Origin: Cohnella sp. WQ 127256
GTDB taxonomy: Bacteria > Bacillota > Bacilli > Paenibacillales > Paenibacillaceae
Length of the DNA stretch: 64,000 bases
Assembly: GCF_024519285.1 (NCBI RefSeq)
Contig: NZ_JAMZCY010000005.1
Location: 310,001 to 374,000 of the forward strand
Direction of reading: 5' to 3'
Of the stretch, positions 10,459 through 19,632 are shown piece by piece. Under the pieces are notes generated by a model. That model ran no database searches. It worked only from the letters and a program-made list of their open reading frames with translations, and had not been told where the DNA came from. Both the position numbers and the translations under genes were made by a program. The number at the start of each line of letters is the position of its first letter. The stretch's first letter is position 1.

Positions 10459-10935
10459 ATGGGAAAATGGTTTATGCATCCCTTACGGGTAAGGTACCAG
10501 GAGACAGACCAGATGGGAGTCGTCTACCACGCGAATTATTTGAATTGGTTTGAGATTGGAAGGACGGAATGGGTACGGCAAGCGGGAATTACGTACAAAG
10601 AGATGGAGGCTAGGGGTTTGATGCTGCCGGTCACGGACGTGGAAGCTTCATTCAAACAGCCAGCACTTTATGATGATTGGATTACGATATGCACGCAAGT
10701 GGCGGAGATGACGAGTGTTCGCGTTCGTTTCGATTCAAGAGTGATTAGCGGTAATTTGACGGAGAGTTTGGGATACAGCTACGAAGGGGATATCCCGCCG
10801 GGGATTTTACTTGTGCAAGGCGGGACTAGGCATGTATGGGTGAATAAGGAATGGAAGCCGGTTCGTTTCGCGCGAGAAGCTCCAGACTGGTATGATAAGA
10901 TGGTACAACTCGCAGGTCCATCTTCAACGAACTGA
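10459..10935 (+). CDS. Acyl-CoA thioesterase, YbgC/4-hydroxybenzoyl-CoA thioesterase family
   Basis: A 158-residue single-hotdog thioesterase that hydrolyses short or branched acyl-CoA esters; the exact substrate cannot be deduced. The family signature is clear: RVRYQETDQMGVVYHANY near residues 9-26, with the catalytic aspartate (QETDQMG) and NYLNWFEIGRTE. GGAGGGAATAGG precedes the ATG. FxsA follows after 20 bp on the same strand, and the two are probably co-transcribed. Confidence 0.9.
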   Translation: MGKWFMHPLRVRYQETDQMGVVYHANYLNWFEIGRTEWVRQAGITYKEMEARGLMLPVTDVEASFKQPALYDDWITICTQVAEMTSVRVRFDSRVISGNLTESLGYSYEGDIPPGILLVQGGTRHVWVNKEWKPVRFAREAPDWYDKMVQLAGPSSTN

Positions 10936-10955
10936 TTTGAGTAGGAGGGATAACT

Positions 10956-11360
10956 ATGCAAAGAAAGTTGTTTCCTATGCTGATCATTGTGATGCTTATC
11001 GAGATATGGGGCATCTATATGGTGGGGAAGTGGATTGGTGGCTTATTAACATTCGGCATACTGATCGCAACAGGCGTGCTGGGTACTTGGTTTATTAAGA
11101 CGGAAGGCCGAAGAGTATGGCAGCAAGCACAACAGCAGATGCAAGCTGGACAAGTCCCAGGGCACACCTTGCTGGAGGGCTTATGCGTACTCATCGGTGG
11201 GATATTGCTTATTGTACCGGGATTTATTTCGGATATCTTAGGAATCACGTTGCTTCTCCCCATCACTCGACCCTTATATCGCATTTATATGTATCGTTGG
11301 CTCGAACGTAAAGTTCGCAGTGGCAAATTCACGATTCGCCGAGGACCAAACGGACATTAG
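10956..11360 (+). CDS. fxsA: FxsA family membrane protein
   Basis: A 134-residue protein with three to four membrane segments (FPMLIIVMLIEIWGIYMVG, LLTFGILIATGVLGTWFI, LLEGLCVLIGGILLIVPGF). The GILLIVPGFISDILG motif followed by LLPITRPLYR is diagnostic of FxsA (YtzA in B. subtilis). In E. coli high-copy fxsA relieves F-plasmid-mediated phage T7 exclusion; its normal role is unknown. The neighbourhood pyk-fxsA-ytvI-citZ is the same as in B. subtilis. It converges on ytvI with only 7 bp between stop codons. Confidence 0.9.
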   Translation: MQRKLFPMLIIVMLIEIWGIYMVGKWIGGLLTFGILIATGVLGTWFIKTEGRRVWQQAQQQMQAGQVPGHTLLEGLCVLIGGILLIVPGFISDILGITLLLPITRPLYRIYMYRWLERKVRSGKFTIRRGPNGH

Positions 11361-11367
11361 GACGAAG

Positions 11368-12483
11368 TTATCGCCTGCCGTATTTAATGTATTTTCCAAT
11401 ATCGCGAAATACATTAGCACGCTGGCAGGCGGTAATAACGACAAGAGTAATGGGGCCAAGGATAAGACCAAAAATTCCGAATAGTTTAAGCCCAACGAAC
11501 ATCGCAATTAGGGTAGGCAGCGGATCCAATCCTACACTCGAGGCAAGCACCTTAGGCTCGATGAATTGCCTAGCAATCAATATGATCCCGTATAAGATCG
11601 CAAGTCCGGTCCCAAGCTGCCAATCCCCGCTAAGAAAGGTATATGCGATCCAAGGGACCATGGCCGCACCTACACCTAAGTAAGGTAATAAGTCTATGAA
11701 GCCTATGAAAAGACCGATCGATAAGGCATTTTCCACTCGGAGTATTAATAATCCAAGGATGACTACAACTGTCGTAATAGAGATCATGATGAATTGTGCC
11801 CTCAAGTAACCAAATAGGGCGTATTGCAAACCTTTCCACACCGACCCTGCTCTTCGTACCATCGTGTTTGGAAACCATGCCTGCAAACGGAGCATATAGC
11901 GGTTCCAATCCTTGCTAATGAAGAAGGATGCAAGTAAAACAACGATTGTAATCGTAGCGACGAAGGGCAATGAATAGAGAATGCTCACGATTCCGTTAAA
12001 GAAGAGACTAATTAGACCGGTACCTGCATGCGTAATCGCTTGCGCTGTGTCTGAGAGGCTGTTGTTAATGGTCTCTTTATAGTTGGGATTTTGGATATAG
12101 AATTCATTGATCCGATCAATCAAATTTTGAATATCCGGTCTGGACAATAGATTGTTAAATGACTGTTCCACCCATATCACTATGTTCTGCAACGAGCCAG
12201 AAAGATTCATTATTTCTTCAACTAATCGCATCACCAGTGCCGATAGGATTGTGATCATGATGGAAGTGAACAGCAATAGGGTAAAGCTGACCGCTAGCCA
12301 TCGTGGAAAGCGCGCACGACGGTGTAACAAGTTCACAAGTGGATTTAGGGCATAAGCAAGCAGCCAACCTAGTAGGAATGGATAAATAAGTGGGAAAGAT
12401 AACCACAACAATATAACGACACCGAATAAAAATGCTGAGATGAGAAGAAGACGCATGATTTGACCGCCGATTTTCCGATCCAC
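11368..12483 (-). CDS. ytvI: Sporulation integral membrane protein YtvI (AI-2E transporter superfamily)
   Basis: Polytopic membrane protein of the AI-2E/PerM family; YtvI is assigned to sporulation in Bacillus, with unclear biochemical function. I place the start at the GTG at 12483, because AAAAGAGG lies 9 nt upstream and the resulting 371 residues equal the B. subtilis length. An in-frame TTG at 12525 has no ribosome binding site and would run into the Pho-box-like repeats of the divergent ppk promoter. Visible helices include LLLISAFLFGVVILLWLSFPLIYPFLLGWLLAYALNP at the N-terminus (a double segment), a central soluble stretch and a C-terminal group with GLILGPITLVVITA, the conserved family end. 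Confidence 0.9.
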   Translation of the reverse strand: MDRKIGGQIMRLLLISAFLFGVVILLWLSFPLIYPFLLGWLLAYALNPLVNLLHRRARFPRWLAVSFTLLLFTSIMITILSALVMRLVEEIMNLSGSLQNIVIWVEQSFNNLLSRPDIQNLIDRINEFYIQNPNYKETINNSLSDTAQAITHAGTGLISLFFNGIVSILYSLPFVATITIVVLLASFFISKDWNRYMLRLQAWFPNTMVRRAGSVWKGLQYALFGYLRAQFIMISITTVVVILGLLILRVENALSIGLFIGFIDLLPYLGVGAAMVPWIAYTFLSGDWQLGTGLAILYGIILIARQFIEPKVLASSVGLDPLPTLIAMFVGLKLFGIFGLILGPITLVVITACQRANVFRDIGKYIKYGRR

Positions 12484-12515
12484 AACAATCAACCTCTTTT
12501 CAGTGCGGCTTTCAT

Positions 12516-12569
12516 TTAACATCAATTTAACGTTTCGTTAACGTCTAGTTTACAATTGACCAACATAAT
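12516..12569 (+). promoter_or_regulatory. PhoP box and promoter of ppk
   Basis: Five hexamers in strict 11-bp phase: TTAACA (12516), TTAACG (12527), TTAACG (12538), TTTACA (12549), CCAACA (12560). The B. subtilis PhoP box is TT(A/T/C)ACA repeated every 11 bp. The TTTACA repeat ends 9 nt before CATAAT (12564-12569), a good -10. No -35 is visible, as expected for an activated promoter. It points at ppk 72 bp downstream. Confidence 0.75.
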
Positions 12570-12640
12570 GGAAGAGACAAGTTCTACAAGTCGATTATTG
12601 TAAGTTCCAGTCGCTTGCATGAGGAATAGGGGGAAGCAAA

Positions 12641-14725
12641 GTGTCTAGCGCCAAAAAGTACATTAATCGGGATTTAAGTTGGTTAGAGTTCAATAGACGT
12701 GTGCTTGAGGAAGCCGAGGATGCGGGAACACCTCTGCTAGAGCGATTCCAGTTTCTGTCCATTGTGCAAAGCAACCTAGATGAGTTTATGAGCGTTAGGG
12801 TCGCAGGATTACAAGCTCAGAGTAAAACTGGTTATTTAAAAACAGATTTTACGGGCTATACCCCTCAAGGCTTAATTAAACGTCTGATGAAACGGACAAC
12901 ACGAATGGTTCGGGATCAGTATCGGACGTACCGTGAGCTCTTGCGTTTACTTACGAAGGAAGGTGTTACACTTACGACCTTTCGTGATTTAAACGAGGAG
13001 CAGCAAGCGTCGATGACGGATTATTTTAAGCGAATTATATATCCTGTACTTACTCCGATGGCGGTTGATCAGAGCCGTCCTTTTCCTTTATTGCATAGTA
13101 AAGAGCTTTATTTAGCTGTAATACTGAAGCAAGAGGAGATGAGCTTGGAAGAGGATGAGAAGAAAACCTTCTGCGCCATTGTTCAAGTGCCCTCCATTCT
13201 TGCCCGTACAGTTGTTGTTCCAGGACGCAGAAACAGCAGAAAGCTGTCTTACTTACTGTTGGAAGACCTAATTAAGGAGCACATTGGCCTGTTGTTTAGC
13301 GGATATCGGAATGAGGCCGTTCATGCTTTCCGTGTTACACGTAATTCAGATTTGGCATTAAACGAAGAAGGCGTGGAGGATTTACTTCAGGAAATTGAGA
13401 AGGAGCTGCGCCGACGTCGGCGTGGTCTGCCAGTCAGACTTGAAGTGGAGAAAGGGATCCATCCGGACGCGTTAGAGCTCTTGAGTGAAGAGCTGGAGCT
13501 TGAGGATGATATGTTCGATGAAATTGATGGACCCTTGGATCTTGGGTTTCTTTCGAAATTCGTGGGAATGCTGCCGAATTATGATCATCTCAGATACGCT
13601 AAGTACGAGCCTGTCTATCCTGCTGAATTCGACGAAGCGGAGGATATGCTATCTGTTCTTCGAGAGAAGGATGTTCTAGTCTATCATCCTTATGAATCAT
13701 TCGAGGTCGTTAATGATTTTATCTTGGAGGCTGCGGCGGATCCGAACGTCATGGCAATCAAAATGACGTTATATCGAGTGAGCGTTAACTCGGTGCTCAT
13801 TCAAGCGTTGGCGAGTGCCGCTGAGTCGGGTAAGCAAGTTACCGTAGTTGTAGAGATCAAGGCTCGGTTCGATGAAGCTCGTAACATTGCGTGGGCACGT
13901 CAGCTTGAGAAAGCGGGCTGTCACGTCGTATACGGCTTAGTTGGCCTAAAGACGCATGCTAAGATCACATTAGTCGTGCGCAGAGAAGCAGACACATTAC
14001 GAAGGTACGTTCATGTTGGAACGGGGAATTATAATGAAAATACAGCTCGCTTATATACGGATGTAGGGTTGTTTACTAGCCATCCGGATATTGGAGCGGA
14101 CGCTACCGCTTTATTCAATGAGATGACAGGTTATTCGACTCCCCATCAATGGTCCTCGTTTGCTGTTGCACCCATTGGCTTAAAGCCGAAGCTATTCGAG
14201 TTGATAGATAGAGAAATTGGGCATGCATTAGCAGGACGTCAGGCTAGAATAGTAGCGAAGATGAATTCGCTATCGAATCAATCGATGATCGATAAGCTTT
14301 ACGAAGCTTCACAAGCGGGAGTAACGATCGAGCTGATCGTACGAGGAGTATGCTGCTTACGGCCAGGAGTGCCAGGATTGAGTGATAATATTAGGGTCAT
14401 TAGTATCGTGGACCGTTATCTTGAGCATGCGAGAATACTTTCTGTAGCTGGAGGTGGAGAGGCTGAGGTTTATCTTTCAAGCGCAGATTGGATGACACGT
14501 AATTTAAGTCGGCGTGTAGAATTAATGTGTCCCGTGTATGATCAGGGACTTCGCCTCATGCTAATGAATGTGCTGCACATGAACTTACAAGATAATGTTA
14601 AAGCGCATGAGCTGCAATCGACCGGCACCTATCAGCGGGTCACAAACCAGAACCTTCCGCTGCGCAGTCAATTTGAAGCAGCGGATATTCCGCTCTGGAA
14701 ATCGATTGCAACAGCGATAAAGTAA
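12641..14725 (+). CDS. ppk: Polyphosphate kinase 1
   Basis: Makes inorganic polyphosphate from ATP reversibly. The 694 residues have the PPK1 architecture: N-terminal helical domain (YINRDLSWLEFNRRVLEEA at residues 7-25), head domain, and two phospholipase-D-like catalytic domains. The autophosphorylated histidine is His439 in GLKTHAKITLV, followed by RRYVHVGTGNYNE. The start is GTG behind AGGGGGAAG. The gene has its own Pho-box-like promoter, so expression under phosphate limitation is likely. ppx lies convergently downstream and encodes the opposing activity. Confidence 0.97.
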   Translation: MSSAKKYINRDLSWLEFNRRVLEEAEDAGTPLLERFQFLSIVQSNLDEFMSVRVAGLQAQSKTGYLKTDFTGYTPQGLIKRLMKRTTRMVRDQYRTYRELLRLLTKEGVTLTTFRDLNEEQQASMTDYFKRIIYPVLTPMAVDQSRPFPLLHSKELYLAVILKQEEMSLEEDEKKTFCAIVQVPSILARTVVVPGRRNSRKLSYLLLEDLIKEHIGLLFSGYRNEAVHAFRVTRNSDLALNEEGVEDLLQEIEKELRRRRRGLPVRLEVEKGIHPDALELLSEELELEDDMFDEIDGPLDLGFLSKFVGMLPNYDHLRYAKYEPVYPAEFDEAEDMLSVLREKDVLVYHPYESFEVVNDFILEAAADPNVMAIKMTLYRVSVNSVLIQALASAAESGKQVTVVVEIKARFDEARNIAWARQLEKAGCHVVYGLVGLKTHAKITLVVRREADTLRRYVHVGTGNYNENTARLYTDVGLFTSHPDIGADATALFNEMTGYSTPHQWSSFAVAPIGLKPKLFELIDREIGHALAGRQARIVAKMNSLSNQSMIDKLYEASQAGVTIELIVRGVCCLRPGVPGLSDNIRVISIVDRYLEHARILSVAGGGEAEVYLSSADWMTRNLSRRVELMCPVYDQGLRLMLMNVLHMNLQDNVKAHELQSTGTYQRVTNQNLPLRSQFEAADIPLWKSIATAIK

Positions 14726-14729
14726 GGTG

Positions 14730-14792
14730 AAAAAGAATTGGGACTTATCTTATTCGGACAGAAAGTTCGGGGGTAACGCCCCAATTCTTTTT
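14730..14792. terminator. Bidirectional terminator between ppk and ppx
   Basis: AAAAAGAATTGGG (14730-14742) and CCCAATTCTTTTT (14780-14792) are perfect 13-bp inverted arms with A/T-rich outer ends, so transcripts from either strand end in a U-tract. The right arm lies within the 3' end of ppx. Confidence 0.7.
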
Positions 14793-16286
14793 GATTTCTT
14801 TGGCTATATTCTCTACTTCCATCTGCTCAACGGGAAGCGGATGTCCGACGTCAGCAATCAATTGTAGCTTATTCCCGATCATGGATAGCTCTAGTGAGGT
14901 TATCGCTTGGGATTCACTTCTATCCAATGCGGCTGCAAGCTGTAATAAAGAGCCGAGCTTGGTAATAATCTCGAAGTCGCCTTCAAGGAGCATGGACCGA
15001 TAAGGAGCAATTTTTCGTCTTAAAGGATTCACTCCACGATAGGAGGCAATAGCTGCGGTCAAAACCATATCTCGGTGGGATAATCCGTTCCAATTCGTAT
15101 GTAACAGCATGTAAAAGGTGTGATCTGCGCTGTCATTGAAGTCTATGACAGACCCAATTCTAAACAATCGTGCAGCAGCTTCCAATAAGCGGCGAGAATT
15201 CCCTACCATCTTGGTGTTGGAAGAAAGCTGGTCGTATAAGGTTAAGGCTAATCGGCGTACTTGCAGAAGGTGCTCATCAGGCGCAACTGGATATAAAGCG
15301 GTTAGATTGCGTATGCTTTCTTCCAGTACTCCATCTTCAGAGCTCGATTGGAGATTAGGAAGACAGGTTTCGTAGAACAGTCCGTCACGTAAGCCTGTAC
15401 CACATACAACTAACCTGGAGGTCTGACTTTGTTGCATCACTCCGAGGAGTACGGCTAGTCCTGGGACGATAACGTCACCACGGTCTTTAGATAACCCAGG
15501 GAGCTTTCGTCTTTGGTCAACGGGAATGTCAGCCAAGCTACTGAGCGTTGAAGAGAGCTCAGGAATTTCTAGCTCATATCCGTGCAGATGAGGGAAGGGG
15601 TAATTCGATTCACGTTGCCGCAGCTTGGCTAATGCGCGAACCGTACCGCCTAAGCCAATCAGAGGCAATCCTGGAAAATCGGAAATCCACTTTTCTTTAC
15701 TTAGTAGACGGCAAACCTCTGATTGAATATCCAATTGAACAGACGGTAATACAGGTCCATCACCGAGCGCATATTTCGTGGAAATATTGACGCAACCGAT
15801 AGGGAAGGAGACGGCGGATACGATCTTCCTATTTTGGATTAAGGTGATTTCAGTGCTTCCTCCACCGATATCGACGATATAACAGTCCGCAAGAGTAAGG
15901 CTATTGAGCATGGCTAAACTGCCAATGCGAGCCTCATCTTCGCCAGACAATATTTCTACAGTTATTCCGGTAGAGGTAAATAGTCGATCAATAATGCTGT
16001 CTCGGTTTATAGCTTGCCGAATCGCTGCAGTTGCAACTGCGCGAATGCTCCCAGCTCCATGCTTTTGGCAGATGTGCTTAAAGTGATTAAGCACTTCAAC
16101 GAGCTCATCGACGGCTTCTGCCGGCAATGCACCTTCTGCATTCATTCGTTGACTTAGTCGAGCCGGCCAGCGACCTTGATCGACAACACGATAAGCTCCG
16201 TTATCCGACATCTGGTACACAGAAAGTCTCACGGTGTTGGATCCAATATCGATAATTCCTGTCATTTGATTTAATCTTGTGGGCAT
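14745..16286 (-). CDS. ppx: Exopolyphosphatase, Ppx/GppA family with HD-like C-terminal domain
   Basis: Hydrolyses terminal phosphates of polyphosphate (and in some relatives pppGpp). The 513-residue protein has the actin-like ASKHA fold: TGIIDIGSNTVRLSVYQ at residues 9-25 (phosphate-1 loop) and YIVDIGGGSTEITLI (phosphate-2 loop). The C-terminal third is an HD-type domain with GLSHRDMVLTAA. The start ATG has TGGAGG upstream. Placed convergently with ppk, it makes a synthesis/degradation pair for polyphosphate. Confidence 0.93.
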   Translation of the reverse strand: MPTRLNQMTGIIDIGSNTVRLSVYQMSDNGAYRVVDQGRWPARLSQRMNAEGALPAEAVDELVEVLNHFKHICQKHGAGSIRAVATAAIRQAINRDSIIDRLFTSTGITVEILSGEDEARIGSLAMLNSLTLADCYIVDIGGGSTEITLIQNRKIVSAVSFPIGCVNISTKYALGDGPVLPSVQLDIQSEVCRLLSKEKWISDFPGLPLIGLGGTVRALAKLRQRESNYPFPHLHGYELEIPELSSTLSSLADIPVDQRRKLPGLSKDRGDVIVPGLAVLLGVMQQSQTSRLVVCGTGLRDGLFYETCLPNLQSSSEDGVLEESIRNLTALYPVAPDEHLLQVRRLALTLYDQLSSNTKMVGNSRRLLEAAARLFRIGSVIDFNDSADHTFYMLLHTNWNGLSHRDMVLTAAIASYRGVNPLRRKIAPYRSMLLEGDFEIITKLGSLLQLAAALDRSESQAITSLELSMIGNKLQLIADVGHPLPVEQMEVENIAKEIKKNWGVTPELSVRIR

Positions 16287-16625
16287 GAAGTTAACCTCCA
16301 GCAGTGCGAACGTTTCGTATCATTGTATCACAAAATACTTCTTCGAATAATTAAGACGTTCAAGCAAATGTATAATGTTACCAAAGTTATCAAGAACGAA
16401 ATGTTATGGTGTCGATAAAACAATTTAATACCCCAATCGGTTCCATTCCCCTTAAAAATCGATTATCATTAGAAAAGGTCAAAAATAGTTAAGTTATTCG
16501 TGGTTTGCGATCATTTCTGAGCCGAGAGAGCTTAATGCTCTTGCGCAGACTTATCTTGACATCATTCGGTAGCTCGTCAGACAAGCCGATTGATCTGAAT
16601 TTTTCGGACAAAGGAGAGAGAAAAT
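16287..16625. other. Divergent intergenic region ppx / citZ
   Basis: 339 bp that must contain promoters for ppx (leftward) and citZ (rightward). It is AT-rich. I find TTGACA at 16557-16562 upstream of citZ but no convincing -10 at the right distance, no clear CcpC/CcpA site and no hairpin with a T-run. No ORF longer than about 30 codons with a ribosome binding site is present. Confidence 0.4.
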
Positions 16626-17741
16626 ATGACAGCAACTAAAGGTCTTGAAGGTATCGTAGCGGCGAAATCGTCGATTAGCTCCATTATTGACGGAATCTTG
16701 ACATACCAAGGCATCAACATCGATGAGCTAGCGGAGCAAGCATCATTCGAAGAAGTCGCATACTTACTATGGCATGGTAAGCTTCCTACTCAGGCGGAGT
16801 TGGACGGGCTTATTGCTGAATTTGGACAATATGCTTCTATACCTGAGGAAGTTATCGCAGGCTTGCGTTTATATCCGAAAGGAAGCAATTCAATGGCTGC
16901 GCTGCGTACAGCAGTATCCAGTCTTGCGTTGTATGATAGTGAAGCTAATGATATGAGCAACGAAGCGAATTACCGTAAAGCCGTTCGACTGCAGGCACAA
17001 TTGCCAACAGTAGTCGCTGCTTTTGCACGTATTCGTGAAGGTAAAGAGCCGATTGCACCGAAAAAGGGTGTAGGCATCGCTCAAAACTTCCTATACATGT
17101 TAACTGGTGAAGAGCCAGCACAAGTCGCTATCGAAGCGATGGACAAGGCACTCGTACTACATGCTGACCATGAGCTTAACGCTTCAACGTTCGCGGCTCG
17201 TGTAACGATTGCAACTCTTTCTGATATTTATTCCGGTGTAACATCGGCGATCGGTGCTTTGAAAGGCCCATTGCACGGTGGTGCAAATGAAGCGGTAATG
17301 GTTATGCTTGATGAAATCGGTTCGTTAGCAAATGTAGAGCCGTACATTCAAAACAAGCTAAACAATAAAGAAAAAGTAATGGGCTTTGGTCACCGCGTAT
17401 ATAAAAATGGTGATCCTCGTGCGAAGCATTTGATGCAAATGTCCCGTCAGCTTGGTGAGTTGAAGGGTGACATGACATTGTATGAGATGTCCATCAAGAT
17501 CGACGATCTCATTACTAGTCAAAAGGGTTTGAAGCCGAACGTAGATTTCTACTCTGCTTCTTGCTATACCATGCTCGGAATTCCGCGCGATCTGTTCACG
17601 CCAATCTTCGCGATTAGCCGCGTATCCGGCTGGACTGCACATATATTGGAGCAATATCAAGATAATCGTTTAATCCGTCCACGTGCTGAGTACGTTGGAC
17701 CATTAGACCAGCATTACGTACCAATCGGCAAGCGCGGCTAA
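16626..17741 (+). CDS. citZ: Citrate synthase
   Basis: Condenses acetyl-CoA and oxaloacetate to citrate at the entry of the TCA cycle. The 371 residues fit the type II short, Gram-positive form. Catalytic regions are present: HADHELNASTFAARV, GPLHGGANEAVM with its histidine, GFGHRVYKNGDPRAK, and the aspartate region NVDFYSASCY. AAGGAGAGAG precedes the ATG. It heads the citZ-icd-mdh group as in B. subtilis. Confidence 0.96.
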   Translation: MTATKGLEGIVAAKSSISSIIDGILTYQGINIDELAEQASFEEVAYLLWHGKLPTQAELDGLIAEFGQYASIPEEVIAGLRLYPKGSNSMAALRTAVSSLALYDSEANDMSNEANYRKAVRLQAQLPTVVAAFARIREGKEPIAPKKGVGIAQNFLYMLTGEEPAQVAIEAMDKALVLHADHELNASTFAARVTIATLSDIYSGVTSAIGALKGPLHGGANEAVMVMLDEIGSLANVEPYIQNKLNNKEKVMGFGHRVYKNGDPRAKHLMQMSRQLGELKGDMTLYEMSIKIDDLITSQKGLKPNVDFYSASCYTMLGIPRDLFTPIFAISRVSGWTAHILEQYQDNRLIRPRAEYVGPLDQHYVPIGKRG

Positions 17742-17847
17742 ATGAAAAGTTGTTGCCGGCGGATTGACTCCATTGCCATGTTGCAGGGGCGATTCGCCGG
17801 TTCTTTGCGAGAAAAAAACAAATATAAATCTAAAGGAGTCAACAAAA

Positions 17848-19140
17848 ATGAAACTCGAAAAATTCGCAGCACCTACTTCCGGTGAAAAAATTACAGTAGA
17901 AAACGGTATTCTTAACGTTCCTAACAACCCGATCATCCCTTTTATCGAAGGTGACGGTACTGGCCGTGATATCTGGAAAGCTTCCAAGCGCGTTCTTGAC
18001 GCAGCTGTTGAGAAAGCTTATAAAGGCGAAAAGAAAATCGAATGGTACGAAGTATTTGCTGGCGAAAAAGCATTCAACGAATACGGCGAGTGGTTGCCTG
18101 CTGATACTTTGACTGCTATCCGTGAAATGATTATTGCAATTAAAGGACCTTTGACAACGCCTATCGGCGGCGGTATCCGTTCATTGAATGTAGCGCTTCG
18201 TCAAGAGCTTGATCTATATGTTTGCTTGCGTCCTGTACGTTACTTCGATGGCGTGCCATCCCCGGTTAAACGCCCTGAGCTTGTAGATATGGTTATTTTC
18301 CGTGAAAATACAGAAGATATCTATGCAGGTATCGAGTATCAATCCGGTTCAGCTGAAGTTAAAAAAGTACTTGAGTTCCTTCAGAAGGAAATGGGCGTTA
18401 ACAAAATCCGTTTCCCTGAAACTTCTGGTATCGGTATTAAACCCGTTTCCGAAGAGGGTTCCAAACGTCTCGTTCGCGCGGCTATCGAATATGCAATCAA
18501 ACACGGCCGTAAGTCCGTTACACTCGTTCATAAAGGTAACATCATGAAATATACAGAAGGCGCGTTCAAAAACTGGGGTTATGAAGTGGCTGAACAAGAA
18601 TTCGGAGATAAAGTATTCACATGGTCCGAATACGACATCATTAAAGCAGAAAAAGGCGAAGAAGCAGCTAATGCAGCTCAAAAAGCAGCTCTTGATTCCG
18701 GTAAAATCCTTGTTAAAGACGCTATCGCTGATATCGCATTGCAACAAGTTCTTACTCGCCCAACTGACTTCGATGTAATCGCAACATTGAACCTGAACGG
18801 TGACTACCTGTCTGATGCACTAGCTGCACAAGTTGGTGGTATCGGTATCGCTCCAGGCGCTAACATCAACTACTTGACTGGACATGCTATCTTCGAAGCT
18901 ACTCATGGTACTGCTCCTAAATACGCTGACAAAGACGTTGTAAACCCAGGTTCCGTAATCTTGTCTGGTGTTATGATGCTTGAGCACCTTGGCTGGTTGG
19001 AAGCTGCAAATCTTATCTACAGCGGTTTGGAAAAATCCATCAACAAAAAAGTTGTAACTTACGACTTTGCTCGTTTGATGGAAGGCGCTACTGAAGTTAA
19101 GTGTTCTGCGTTTGCTGACGAACTCATTAAGAACTTCTAG
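17848..19140 (+). CDS. icd: Isocitrate dehydrogenase (NADP+)
   Basis: Oxidative decarboxylation of isocitrate to 2-oxoglutarate. I chose the ATG at 17848, preceded by TAAAGGAGTC; an in-frame ATG at 17764 gives a 28-residue unlike extension. The resulting 430 residues are close to B. subtilis Icd. [34 protein letters not shown] (substrate-binding Ser/Asn/Arg region), [15 protein letters not shown], and [19 protein letters not shown] are typical. Codon bias is strong, suggesting high expression. A 490-bp GC-rich repeat region separates it from mdh. Confidence 0.96.
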   Translation: MKLEKFAAPTSGEKITVENGILNVPNNPIIPFIEGDGTGRDIWKASKRVLDAAVEKAYKGEKKIEWYEVFAGEKAFNEYGEWLPADTLTAIREMIIAIKGPLTTPIGGGIRSLNVALRQELDLYVCLRPVRYFDGVPSPVKRPELVDMVIFRENTEDIYAGIEYQSGSAEVKKVLEFLQKEMGVNKIRFPETSGIGIKPVSEEGSKRLVRAAIEYAIKHGRKSVTLVHKGNIMKYTEGAFKNWGYEVAEQEFGDKVFTWSEYDIIKAEKGEEAANAAQKAALDSGKILVKDAIADIALQQVLTRPTDFDVIATLNLNGDYLSDALAAQVGGIGIAPGANINYLTGHAIFEATHGTAPKYADKDVVNPGSVILSGVMMLEHLGWLEAANLIYSGLEKSINKKVVTYDFARLMEGATEVKCSAFADELIKNF

Positions 19141-19575
19141 AAATTCTTACTTCCCCTCGCCGGGGAGGCTTAATATTTAACCTCTTTGTCCCCGTCGCGG
19201 GGAGGGCTCAATCCCCCTAAGTCCCCCTTTGCTAAAGGGGGATCCCAAGGGCCTGCTGCCCTCTGGACACCCGCCTTCGTGGAGGGAGGGGCCGACGAGC
19301 GGTAGGAGAGGGGCTTGTGCGTGGTGGGCGCACGAATTTCCGATTGATGGAGCCGCCACTTCGTTAGGCGATTCCATCCCCGGAAATTCGACTGCTTGCT
19401 GCGAGGGTTTGGCTGGCGAGCTTGCTCCGCGCTCTTAGGCGATAGTGAGGAAGATCAAGAGCCGAGCTGCTCCGCGCTCTTTAAGGTCAAGGGCCGAGCT
19501 GCTCCGCGCTCTAAGGTCGAGGGCCGAGCTGCTTCGCGCTCTGTTTGAAAGCTGGAACGCTTGAATAGGTCATAA
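19141..19575. repeat. GC-rich intergenic repeat cluster between icd and mdh
   Basis: No gene is supported in this gap. It holds a chain of hairpins and short repeats: CCCC/GGGG hairpins near 19152-19167 and 19190-19202; a perfect TCCCCCTTT-GCT-AAAGGGGGA palindrome at 19222-19242; a long hairpin 19333-19390 with arms CGAATTTCCG/CGGAAATTCG and inner arms GATGGA/TCCATC; and a direct repeat GCCGAGCTGCTCCGCGCTCT starting at 19461, 19493 and 19523 with a related copy at 19418-19435. Base composition is visibly more G+C-rich than in the adjoining genes. Confidence 0.75.
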
Positions 19576-19582
19576 TTGATGT

Positions 19583-19612
19583 TAAACCCAGCGGCGAATA
19601 GCGCTGGGTTTA
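19583..19612 (+). promoter_or_regulatory. Stem-loop in the mdh leader
   Basis: TAAACCCAGCG (19583-19593) and CGCTGGGTTTA (19602-19612) form a perfect 11-bp stem with an 8-nt loop, ending 2-3 nt before the AAGGAGG site of mdh. There is no T-run, so termination is unlikely; a 5' stabiliser or processing site is more plausible. Confidence 0.55.
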
Positions 19613-19632
19613 GTACAAGGAGGATGTATATA

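Noticed and set aside
16557-16625. sigma-A promoter for citZ from TTGACA at 16557
   Set aside because: No acceptable -10 hexamer 16-18 bp downstream.
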